Notes under the pieces: generated by a model
Database searches by the model: none
What the model was told of the DNA's origin: nothing
Seen by the model: only the letters and a program-made list of their open reading frames with translations
Shown here: in pieces, positions 14,801 through 23,113 of the stretch
Numbering within the stretch: position 1 is the stretch's first letter
Layout: each line of letters begins with the position of its first letter
NCBI GenBank assembly: GCA_037389465.1
Contig: JAZARR010000230.1
Coordinates: 1,426,001 to 1,490,000 of the forward strand
DNA length: 64,000 nt
From: Baylisascaris procyonis
Lineage: Eukaryota > Nematoda > Chromadorea > Rhabditida > Ascarididae
Direction: 5' to 3'
Made by a program: the position numbers and the translations under genes

Positions 14801-17800
14801 AATGTCGAGATCGACTCGAATACTTGCCAATGCAGACGTTCGTTTAGCTTTTCTTTTTTTGCAGATTTCTCGTTGCTATCACTCTCTTCTATTGCTATAT
14901 TTGATGATATCATATTAGATTCTCTGATTCATCAAATTTGTTTATTCTACAGTTCTTCGTGCTCTCGGTAATCTGGTTCGTATCCACTTTGGCACTGGGA
15001 TTAGAAAGGAGGGAGTAACATAAGGAGTAGATAGGAAATGATAAGGGAATTCCATCATTCAGATGGTGTTATCACACAGTAGGTACTTCGCTGGTTTCCG
15101 TTGCTGTAGTTCCTCTCCTTCACGCATTTCAATGTCGAGCAAATGCGGCGTTGAACAAATCCGCAAGCAGTACGCTTCCATGCTGCAGTTTTGATAGACG
15201 ATTCGACAGCAACGACAAATGCCCATGCGGAAAATACAAATAGCAATTGATGAAACAAGCTACAATGGCGCTTATTTAGTCGTTGATGATGTTATTTCCT
15301 TTCATAAGTTTTTACTCTGAGTGGGCATCTTGTATACGGCATCACCGCAGCCACCTTCATATGAAGACATACTTGAAAAAGACGAGTCGTTACATTACTT
15401 GGAGGGGAGCGAGAAAAACAAAGGAAGAGAGCCTCGATACGAGAGTGGACAAAATTGTCTCTTATCATCACTTGATCGCCGAAAGAAGAGGAGCAGCTAT
15501 ATTCTTATTCGGTCCACCTATTTCTTATAGCTGTTGAGCGACCAATTCCTTATGTTAATGTCATAGTGAATAAAAAAAATATGAAATTATGGCAACATTT
15601 ATCAGTTTTTAATTGGTGGTTTCTCTTCAGGAATTATAGTTTCAAAAATGATACAAAGCAACAGTTTCTTCTCCTGAGATAGTAAAAGGCGAAATACTTC
15701 AAATACTGTTTCGTTAGTAGTTCAGAAGTTACTCTGAACTGCTGATCTAATCCATACTTAAGATAAAGGATTCCGCTTACCGCTATCATAATAGATTTTT
15801 TAAAAAGTAATTGTAATTTCATTTGCAATTAATTATTCGTTTTTCTTAAAATTAGCAGCTATAATTTTAACGCTTAGGTTTTATTATCGTATATAAATAT
15901 TTGAATAAATTGCAGCGAAATGTTCACTAAATTCGGCATGGTATCTAAAATGTGATGTGAATAATTTATCATGTGATTATGCTAAATGGCAAAAACTACT
16001 CGACTCATCAATCACACCAAATAGTACCGTTTGTTCACGACTCACTAATAATAATGGCATGTATATGGATTTCCCTTCAATGTTTGCACTCATCACTGAA
16101 CTATGCCGAGCAAAAGTTAGTGTTATTGCTTTTATTGATAACATTTTCCACACTGCACATTTCCATTCGTTGATTTTTCTTCTTCGTTTTGAAAAGCCTT
16201 GGCCGAAGAAAAATTTCAACTACCAGTGTTTTGACTATTGTATTAGATTTCAGCCTAGCATTACCAAATGATGGGAATCATAGAGGTGATCTTCGTTTAT
16301 CTTTTTGGAAGAACTATTCATGGCCGAGATTTACGAATGCTACGATTGAATAACACGAAAAGAAACTTGTGAAAGCTAAAATGGACTGTTAGGAAGAATA
16401 TAAATTTTTAGGGGAATGAATTTTTAGAGACTATGGAAGGTGGCGGAAAGAGAATAGAATTTATATGGCTAATGCAACAGGTGGTCTCTCGGAAGGCGAT
16501 TTAATAAGGGTCGAGAAGGCGCATTTCACTTATACCATGAAGATTTTTCACATTTATCACTACATTCCTTTTATTAGAAAATTGAAGAGTATATTTGTAA
16601 CTATTTCCTTCTAAGTCTGCCCTAGTCTAATTAGTTCGTTTTCGATTTCACATTGTTACCTTTTATAGTTTTATTGTGGTATGCCACCCGAAGAAATCGA
16701 TGATATTCGAATGCTTCCGGCGTTCAATTATGAAGGCAAATGTATTGGTGAGTTTTGGATCTCTCGTATAACTTTAAAGCATATGTAAGTTATGTTATTT
16801 ACGATGAAAAGAAGGTGACATTTAGGTAGTATATATTTTCGTAAGAGAAGATCAATAAAAATCCAAAATATTTTATTCTATTTGATTTATGAAAATTTGT
16901 TTTGAAATCTTGGAAAAATTTCATTCATTTTTCATTATCATCGTATATTCGTATCGCTTCATATCACTGATGGTGTAATATATCACCAATTTAAGAGTGA
17001 TGAAATTTTCCTATTCCATTAAATTACTGTACAGCTGATATACGTCATCACAACGTATTGTTGCTGCGAACAGTTTGCTGTATTTCTTTTATCATAGAAA
17101 TTCACAAATATTTAGTGAGCATCTAGAGCCTGACTAGGCTATCTACTGGCTCACGAGGGAAGAGTGATAGGGAGAGGAGGAGCGGGTATGAGATTACATT
17201 TAGTTCGTGAAGAAATGAAACGATCAAAGCTACCTGTACCTATATTTTATTAATGCCGAAGAAGAGCTTTACCCGATAACTGAACAAGGTGGTGTATTTC
17301 GACGAAATATTGAATAATGTTCGAGTAACTGCAATATCTAAATATTTTAAATTATTTTCAACTTTAATATTCTTCACTTCGATTTTATTCATTTCAGCTG
17401 TACCTGCACGTAATGAACAAGATTATCAATTGTTATGAATATAAGTAGTATTCTCAATAATTTTCAGCATATGCTTTATTATTGCTTGCTTATAAACTCT
17501 AATTATTGATATGTTTTCTAAAATTTGCTCTTTTTTAAACCGATCTTCAGTCTTTGGAATTTTTTGCATATGACCATAGCAAATGTTCTTCCCCCTTTTA
17601 AGTGTGGTTGCTTTCATTCTACTCTGATAGACTGTAATAAATCATTTCAGTGAGCAAAACGCAGGTGTCACAAGTGAAATGTCCGTTCGGTGATGAACCT
17701 TTAGCAATGGATGGTCTTGCTGGTCCCTACGCATTTTGCCCTTATAAGATTAATATGAACAAATGGCCTGGGTAGGTTTCATCATTTCCGTTATATGAAT

Positions 17801-18550
17801 TTCACTACAGCGTTAAATTAGGTGATTTTTAAACGTCGCTCGACTTTGATGATAAATAAAGAGAGATGGTGGAAAAGTGAATTAATTGAATACCTTTTAA
17901 ATATCACTATTGACTTCTTAATGTTAAAAACTGTGGTAGTCGAACGTATCTTTCTGGAACTTTAGTGAATTTTTGAATATACTCACTAAATTAAATGTAA
18001 ATTTAAGAAATTCATCTGAATAACAAATAATTTATAAGAGTGGATATTTGATTCAACAACTACCCATTTTACTTCTTCAATTCATTACTTCAAAATCTCT
18101 CACTGAATTTCTTACTCGTGACAGCATAGTTGTTGATGATAGAGTTCTAATTTTTCAACGACGAAAGGTGTGGCAATAAATTTGGCTGATATATACTGCC
18201 CCATTTGATAGTTTTTTATTATCAAATTTCGTGGTTAGTAGTCTTTTTTATTTGGGGCTATTGATATTTCAGTATGCCGCAAAATTTTCCAAAACAATCT
18301 TATTTTGCAACGAAAAAAACTTTTGCTTAAATCGAATCTTAAGTTGTGGAGACTGTGTTGATGAGCGCTAGAAAAATCGAAGGCTTACTAGGCGCATTCT
18401 CACCTATTTAATTTCAGTGTGGATCCAAATTATCCCAAACGAAGCGGCACTCCAATGCAATTGATATGTTTAAGAGATGGTGTTCAACTTACCGAATCAA
18501 CACAATTTTTCCAATATGATTTCAATTCTTATGCTATGGAAAATTTGTGA
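537..18550 (+). CDS. Fibrillin-like multi-EGF extracellular protein, 3' part of gene (5' end outside window)
   Basis: Twenty-five exons join in phase: 537-677, 990-1133, 2160-2294, 2756-2890, 3429-3525, 4672-4822, 5262-5361, 5667-5843, 6689-6843, 7897-8020, 8758-8889, 9666-9803, 9974-10099, 10823-10921, 11261-11428, 12052-12143, 12479-12564, 12740-12933, 13152-13268, 13768-13908, 14664-14837, 15916-16115, 16669-16747, 17651-17771, 18418-18550 (TGA). This gives about 1,118 residues. Most early exons are single EGF modules with phase-1 introns splitting a Gly or Asp codon, the usual cbEGF architecture. Many modules open D-[IV]-[DN]-E-C, the calcium-binding signature. The product is expected to be secreted into extracellular matrix, in the style of nematode fibrillin (fbn-1) or the MUA-3/MUP-4 apical matrix receptors. 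No membrane segment or ZP domain is visible in the selected exons. I cannot tell which family member it is. Confidence 0.92.
3429..8020 (+). other. EGF modules 5-10 (modules split across exons)
   Basis: Here introns cut inside modules. Exon 3429-3525 (DIDEC) ends in phase 2 and continues at 4672-4822, which also starts module 6 (AMCDGSIQC). That module is completed at 5262-5361 from phase 0. The same exon opens module 7 (INEC), completed at 5667-5843, which also opens module 8 (IDEC). Exon 6689-6843 finishes module 8 and carries module 9 (ending NLGCES). Exon 7897-8020 is module 10, with a Gly/Ser-rich loop. All donors are GT and all phases match. The two long introns around module 9, 5844-6688 and 6844-7896, carry no sense-strand exon. 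The first holds a protein-like antisense ORF listed separately. Confidence 0.88.
5952..6272 (-). pseudogene. Antisense protein-like ORF inside the EGF-gene intron 5844-6688
   Basis: On the minus strand a stop-free frame of 106 codons runs from 6272 to the TGA at 5952-5954. Its composition is hydrophilic and balanced (start [12 protein letters not shown], then [11 protein letters not shown], later [15 protein letters not shown]). The forward ORF over the same DNA reads as a hydrophobic mirror. Further upstream on the minus strand, up to about 6690, other charged fragments occur in shifted frames with stops between them (for example [19 protein letters not shown] and [19 protein letters not shown]). 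The pattern fits a decayed gene or transposon-derived fragment, or a nested gene with small exons. I do not recognise a family. Confidence 0.3.
8758..11428 (+). other. EGF modules 11-15 (cbEGF run)
   Basis: Exons 8758-8889 (DIDEC), 9666-9803 (DVDEC), 9974-10099 (DINEC) and 10823-10921 plus 11261-11428 (DIDEC, completed by GDGFTHC, then IDQC) form five consecutive modules with regular six-cysteine spacing. Several have the Asn/aromatic consensus between C3 and C4 (for example [10 protein letters not shown] and [10 protein letters not shown]) typical of calcium-binding EGF domains, where tandem linkage is normally rigidified by calcium. The exon 8758-8889 donor is a weak GTCATT. The intervening introns contain AT-rich sequence only. 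Confidence 0.9.
12052..12514 (+). other. Degenerate cbEGF module 16 with four cysteines
   Basis: Exon 12052-12143 (DVNEC, ending RIRCK in phase 0) joins 12479-12564 ([11 protein letters not shown]). Compared with the flanking modules, the positions expected for C2 and C4 are occupied by other residues, while C1, C3, C5 and C6 remain. Because EGF pairing is C1-C3, C2-C4 and C5-C6, a complete disulfide pair is missing rather than one random cysteine, which argues for tolerated loss in a real exon rather than a mis-drawn gene model. The acceptor at 12478 lies in a purine-rich, A-run-containing intron (12144-12478). Confidence 0.75.
12479..13268 (+). other. cbEGF module 17 with a long Trp-rich insert between C1 and C3
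   Basis: The module opens DIDECAQDP in exon 12479-12564 (phase-2 end), continues through exon 12740-12933 (194 nt, open throughout, phase 2 in and phase 1 out) and closes in 13152-13268 (FECDCLPG, then a distant LTC). Exon 12740-12933 adds about 64 residues with a WWW motif, two possible N-glycosylation sequons (NAS, NSS) and two cysteines placed as C2 and C3 (YAIC, FCRNT). The exact acceptor is uncertain: AG at 12738-12739 is used here, but a later in-phase AG just before the ALA-TYR-ALA codons would shorten the insert by about 28 residues. The donor after 13268 is a weak GTTTAT; a stronger GTGAGG after 13219 would break the phase. Confidence 0.65.
13768..14837 (+). other. EGF-like modules 18-19, cysteine-enriched
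   Basis: Exon 13768-13908 starts DVDLC and ends PFCT with an excellent GTGAGT donor, leaving an A for the next codon. Exon 14664-14837 starts NVNEC or DVNEC depending on the upstream partner, has an adjacent CC pair and extra cysteines (SSCWVKC), and ends CQCR before GTTCGT. Direct joining of these two exons is in phase. A possible cassette exon between them (14285-14437) is described separately. A 15-nt microexon at 14953-14967 would also be phase-neutral before the next exon. Confidence 0.75.
14285..14437 (+). other. Possible cassette exon in the EGF gene (uncertain frame)
   Basis: The interval is open in two forward frames. One frame fits the phase-1 neighbours on both sides and begins K-D-E-C-T, but its residues do not form an EGF module. 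The other frame reads [14 protein letters not shown] and then a charged segment ending [10 protein letters not shown]. It looks more protein-like, but I find no acceptor that enters it in phase from 13908. It may be an alternative exon, a decayed module or intronic sequence. Skipping it keeps the gene in frame. Confidence 0.25.
15055..15258 (-). other. Antisense ORF resembling a short secreted peptide, in the intron 14838-15915
   Basis: This minus-strand frame has a hydrophobic start ([17 protein letters not shown]) followed by a basic segment with four cysteines ([15 protein letters not shown] and a final YC) and a TGA stop. It has no ATG at its beginning, but an AG lies directly upstream and could be an acceptor. 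The overlapping plus frame is also open for more than 40 codons, so chance in a locally GC-richer patch is a real alternative. No polyadenylation signal or partner exon was found. Confidence 0.2.
15351..15530 (+). other. Possible alternative terminal exon of the EGF gene with a PPSY motif
   Basis: After an AG at 15349-15350 the frame reads [19 protein letters not shown] and continues, charged, to a TAG. It contains a PPxY-type motif and looks like an intracellular tail. Upstream, at 14953-15017, a phase-0 frame after a good acceptor reads [18 protein letters not shown], which would be membrane-spanning. If real, these could represent an alternative membrane-anchored end of the protein, but no phase-correct route from exon 14664-14837 into them is evident. 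Treat as speculative. Confidence 0.18.
15916..18550 (+). other. C-terminal cysteine-rich domain of the EGF gene, unrecognised
   Basis: Four exons (15916-16115, 16669-16747, 17651-17771, 18418-18550) encode about 178 residues with ten cysteines and no EGF spacing. Landmarks are [12 protein letters not shown] near the start, [26 protein letters not shown] and a terminal AMENL before TGA. Splice phases run 1, 0, 1, 2 and close exactly at the stop codon. There is no membrane segment or obvious GPI signal, so a secreted C-terminus is the simplest reading. I do not recognise the fold. Introns 16116-16668, 16748-17650 and 17772-18417 show no other strong exon, apart from a possible 12-nt microexon at 17398-17409. 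Confidence 0.82.
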
Positions 18551-19311
18551 ATTTATTAGCAAACGATAAATAAATAAATAAAATTCACCTTGATAGTTTT
18601 CAAACATATAATTTGCACTTTTTTGAATGTCTATGAAATCGGCTATGCAAATCACCGAAAGTCCGGTTTCAACACTATGGATGAAATTGCTTGGATCATT
18701 GAAAACGAAAGAGATTGTTTGCGGCGAGGTGTGCCTTCAATGAAATTCACGTACAGCTTGCTGAACAAATTAAAAAATATGCAAATTTACTATTTTCTGT
18801 AGAAGCACAAAATAATACTAGGTCAAGATTTAACGTCTCGGTCATGTTTTAATGCCCTTATCGATTAGTTGGTCAAGCCAGTGAGCATCTATTATGTACG
18901 TGATGTGATGGAAAGTTATCCACGGGGTTTCGATAAAATAAGATAACACAAATCAACAGTGCGCCGGTATTTCCGAGTACTTGAATTGAAATATTTCATC
19001 GAGTTTCTTGACATTTATATGTCAACAATCTTCACCTTTAACTTTATTTGCAAAGTAATTAAGCGCAGTTTACGTTCATTGAGTGTGGACTGATACTGCT
19101 ATCGATGAATGTATGATACTGCTATCCTTGGGTAGTACTGCTATCACCCAAGGAAACTTCACAAAAACTTAATGGGATTTCAACGAAATATTCAACGTTT
19201 TCGACATTCAAATATAATAGGAAAATGGAAGAAATCAATTTGAGCATGGGAAACTGACGATTTACAATTATACGCTTACCCGGATGCGCTATGAAAATGT
19301 AATAATGGACA
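18551..19311. other. Convergent intergenic spacer
   Basis: This spacer separates the 3' end of the EGF gene (+) from the 3' end of the membrane protein gene (-). It holds the poly(A) signals of the first gene. On the minus strand a single AATAAA occurs at 19043-19048, about 265 bases after the stop codon of the second. The 70-codon forward ORF at 18590-18802 lies in 3' flank and lacks coding character. Nothing else is recognised. Confidence 0.6.
18569..18582 (+). promoter_or_regulatory. Poly(A) signals of the EGF gene
   Basis: Three overlapping AATAAA hexamers lie 19-32 bases after the TGA stop at 18548-18550. This gives a short 3' untranslated region and supports the assignment of the last exon. 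Confidence 0.7.
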
Positions 19312-22300
19312 TTAGATAGCCAAACCAAAGACATTAAAAAACGAACAACATTTCGAATTATTAACTACTTCAATTGATTCAACATCGTCGCTACGATCTG
19401 CTCGATCTAGACGAAACGTTAAGACAGCTATTGTGATAGCAAAGACAACTGAACAACAAAATGAAACAATTGTTAGCCAAAACCATCGATCCCAACGTTG
19501 TTCACAGCCATAGGGACAATTGCGTTCAACCACTGGACCATCGTTATTAGCCAATTCCTGCACAAAGATAAGGAATTAGATGAAAATAATGCATCATCGT
19601 TCAGGTTGTGATTTATTCAGGACGATTTTGGCGATATTTCTCAGAACTCTAGAAAATGAACATTTTTTTCAAATCACTCGAAAGTGAACATTAATATTAA
19701 TAGTGAAATAAAAAATACATGGTTAATAGTTTCGTGTCCTCACTTCTTGCTGCGATCAACATAGGTTCTACTTATCTTCTCTTCCTGGATTCCTTTATTT
19801 TCTATCGTTTATACATTATTCTTCAGCGATATCTACTTTTTACATTCATTTTCCAACGGTTTGTTCACTTAAAAAATTAAATTATTTGAAATTTCTATAC
19901 AAATGTACCGTAATGGAGATTTCGGAACCTTTTCTCGGCAACGATTACAACTATGCAGGTGCGGTTTGCTTCGTTCAATACAACTTTGAAAGCTCTATCG
20001 AACGACATATAGCTTATTATATTTCGAGACAAAAGTTGAAAAGCGAATCGAGCGGCCCGAATTTCTGAAATCCCGATTTTTGCGATTTTGGGGGTTCTGG
20101 TTCTCGGCCGATATTTGATATAGGTAAAAGCGGTCTTTTGGTTTGTGGTCTACTCGGCGAGACCTCTCGAACGATGTACAGGTGAGCGCCCCGAGCAAAC
20201 AGGAGCCGAGAAAAACAATCCCAAAAATCGCAATTTTTCGATCGTAAGGGGGTAGCACAGGGAAATTTTGGAAAAATACTTTTTGTCTCCGATTTCGATG
20301 AGTTTAGTACGAAATGATAGAACTCGATAAGCTAATCACGGATACGTGCACTATTTGCTGTTTTATATAAAAATAAGAAAACGAGAGGTGCAGGAATGCT
20401 GTAGTTCTATAGAAATGTACTGTAATTGATATTTCGGAGATTTTTTCTCGGCAATCGTTAGGCCTATGCAGCAACCGCTTGCTTCCTTCAACACAACTTT
20501 AAAAGCTCTATCAAACGACATATAGCTTATTATATTTCGAGACAAAAGTTGAAAAGCGAATCGAGCGGCCCGAATTTCTGAAATCCCGATTTTTGCGATT
20601 TTGGGGGTTCTGGTTCTCGGCAAATATTTGATATAGGTAAAAGCGGTCTTTTGGTTTGTGGTCTACTCGGCGAGACCTCTCGAACGATGTACAGGTGAGC
20701 GCCCCGAGCAAACAGGAGCCGAGAAAAACAATCCCAAAAATCGCAATTTTTCGATCGTAAGGGGGTAGCACAGGGAAATTTTGGAAAAATACTTTTTGTC
20801 TCCGATTTCGATGACTTTGGTGCCAAATGATAGACAAACAAAACAAATTTTGATGATTGTTGTGGAAGCTTATTACTTAGCGAAAGGCCTAAAGTACGTT
20901 ATGAAACTTTCAACGAGATAAAAAGTTGTTACTTTTAGAGGATGGCAGAGCGCTGGCTATTTGCACATAACGCATCGAATAGAGCTGAATTCACACACTG
21001 GACTTCAACCTAGTCAACAGTGATATTGAAAACAAGCGAAAATATTTGTTCGCCTTGAGGTATCCAACCAATGTGGTTGCTTACCAGAACAGTGTTGATG
21101 ATATAACGTCAAACTAACTAGGCAGCTTAGGAGATCAATGTATAGATGAGGTTGAACCAATCCAACCAGTAAACGATGATTGGTCATCAGCTGAAGACGA
21201 ATGATCGAAAATTTAGCGTTAATGGCTTTGATCTATTCAACTTTCATTATTTGCTTATTTTTATCATCTTTTTATCTGTGCACATTACCATGGCTGCTCG
21301 AACAGCTGTTGTAACTACGGTGATCATTAAATTTCTGTCAATGATCCCTTCATCGTCATCGATACTGGATGGTTTGATCTTCTCCATTCGATCAACACTT
21401 TCCTGAATGTGATTTTTGTTTCGTTGATTTCATTGAATTGTTTGGAAGAAAAATCGCTTCTCCTCTAAATATTCGTCAAAAAGATTTAATGATCATTGAA
21501 TCGTTTACCATCTTCGACTTTCTTCCTTCTTAAATTTTCTTCGTAATCGATCATCAATGGAATTCATTCATTTAGGTACTCTTTTTGGGTAATGATTTCC
21601 CAGCAACAAAGAACTCTAAATTTATGTTTCATCAATGTCATTTATGGTGTTTATAGTTGGAAAAGTTGATACGGATTCATCAAAGTATTTCATTCAATAG
21701 TAAAGCTATTAGGAAGTGAACCTCAACGCGCATTCGTAGAAATTCTATTCATATGCACTGTCGAAGATGTCGTCTCATAGCTTAAATATGTATTGCACTA
21801 GTCAAATAATTAAACGTAATTCTTATCTTTGGAATTTTGGATTGCTGCTATTCATCGTGAGTTGAAGCGGTGTGGCGATTTTGATGATGAAGCCTCAACG
21901 ATGAATTCAGCATTGAGTGATCTCGAAGAAAGACGGAAATCAATTTCATCAACGCTTGATTTTGAAAGCAGTAAGGGATATACATTTTTAGCCGATAATA
22001 GATTATGAAACAAACCTTTATTATGGTTTCGTCGGGCGTCGGTTGTAGATCATGATGTTTCTGCCATTGAATGATGTTCGCCTACAAAACGCACAAAGTC
22101 AACCAATGCGAACTCAATGCGAAAAATAATGCTTGCCTATAGAGATTGCATTGCACATGTGATAAGTGAAATCTTCGATGTGACATAAAAATAAGCTGTT
22201 GCCTTTTTTCTTGTACCGATAAAATGAATGAAAATGAAAAATGAAAATGAAACGAAAAGAAATTTTACTATAAAGCTCTCCCTTTTCGTCTTCATTCGAA

Positions 22301-23113
22301 CGTATCCAAGAGGACCTTCATAAAAGGATATGAGCTCTCATCGGCACAATTAGAGAAAAAATTCCGTTCTGCTAGAAAATATTTTTTTGATTATGGAAAG
22401 TTGTTGAAAAGGAAACAATGAAGAATTATTTCAGGTCTTTTACTGTGTTTCTACATATGGAAAATGTTTATACGTAGGTTTGTATGTAGTGATGTACGTA
22501 GTGAACACTACGTTTTGTAATACCTTGAGTCAAGTGCTAGTTACGCAAAAGAGTTAACAAAAGATAATCAATGGTAGATAAACTCACCTGAGTAGAAACA
22601 TATCGCTTCATCATGCCAACAAGCACGTCATTGAAATACGCAAGAGTTCGATTCCAGCATTTTAAATCCTGCAAAAATTTTTTTCTAGCTATAATATACC
22701 AATTTTTCCATACTCTTAAGGTATCATTCATCTCGTAGCAGATATTAGAGATAAAAAGTTTTACAAAATCGGCCTCTCAATTTATAGTGCTTGAGATAAG
22801 TATATCTCACTAAGCGTGAGAAACAATCTGTGAGAACGATTCATCCTTTGATAATATTTTAGCATTCGACACAATAGTGAATGACATCACTTGGATTTTA
22901 TTTAGATTTAGCAATGGAATTTCTATCAAATTTATTAAGTTTTTTTTAAGACAACAGCAACAAAGAAATTCATAAAATATAAAATATGTGAAATACTTCA
23001 TCGAATTCTAGCGTACAACGAGAATTGCAACCGATCGTAATATTCTCAACACATTCCACTCGATAAACTATCAACACAGCAATCGCAATCAAAACCACCG
23101 CTTCATATCTCAT
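19312..23113 (-). CDS. Type I single-pass membrane protein, nematode-type, function unknown
   Basis: Five minus-strand exons join in phase 0: 23113-22997, 22773-22588, 22081-22016, 21402-21289, 19557-19312, giving 242 residues. The ATG at 23113-23111 opens a signal peptide (MRYEAVVLIAIAVLIVY). The ectodomain, residues about 22-185, has six cysteines (29, 33, 51, 78, 175, 179), three N-glycosylation sequons (N24, N55, N80) and an acidic stretch (SIDDDEG). A membrane segment follows at about 186-209 (after QRWDR) with a 33-residue tail rich in Asp/Arg. The donor after 22588 is GTGAGT and that after 21289 is GTAATG. The weakest point is the acceptor of exon 2 (ATTGAGAG before 22773). I do not recognise the family. 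Likely surface-located; partner unknown. Confidence 0.78.
19893..20320. repeat. Direct repeat copy 1 (about 428 bp)
   Basis: This segment is repeated at 20405-20833 in the same orientation. Both copies lie in the last intron of the minus-strand membrane protein gene. The first 110 or so bases are visibly diverged from copy 2, whereas from about 20000 to 20308 the two are almost identical (one obvious change, CG to AA after the CTCGG motif). The repeat is GC-richer than its surroundings and keeps a long minus-strand ORF, but has no recognised domain. Confidence 0.9.
20405..20833. repeat. Direct repeat copy 2 (about 429 bp)
   Basis: This is the partner of the copy at 19893-20320, spaced by 84 bases. 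The shared core contains the inverted words GGGATT/AATCCC-like and CCCAAAAATCGCAATTTTTCG, and ends at an AAATGATAG shared by both copies. The minus-strand ORFs of 87-111 codons over the two copies exist because the copies are the same sequence, so they are not independent evidence for a gene. Confidence 0.9.
21820..22008 (+). other. Short open frame antisense to an intron of the membrane protein gene
   Basis: Between the exons at 22016-22081 and 21289-21402 the plus strand is open for 62 codons, with a hydrophilic, coiled-coil-like middle (ELKRCGDFDDEASTMNS, then LEERRKSISSTLDF) and a GTAAGG-type donor at 21970. No matching acceptor, start codon or neighbouring plus-strand exon is apparent. 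All frames are rather open here, so it may only be a locally stop-poor patch. Confidence 0.2.

Noticed and set aside
15957..16271. 104-codon forward ORF treated as a separate gene
   Set aside because: Its first 53 codons are part of EGF-gene exon 15916-16115. The remainder reads through the GTTAGT donor into intron.
20363..20846. Minus-strand ORFs of 86-111 codons around 20 kb
   Set aside because: They come from the tandem repeat copies and lie in an intron. Their similarity to each other is explained by the duplication, and no domain is visible.
22640..22670. GTTCGATTCC-like word resembling a tRNA T-loop
   Set aside because: It is coding sequence of the minus-strand membrane protein exon and has no acceptor stem, D-arm or anticodon arm.
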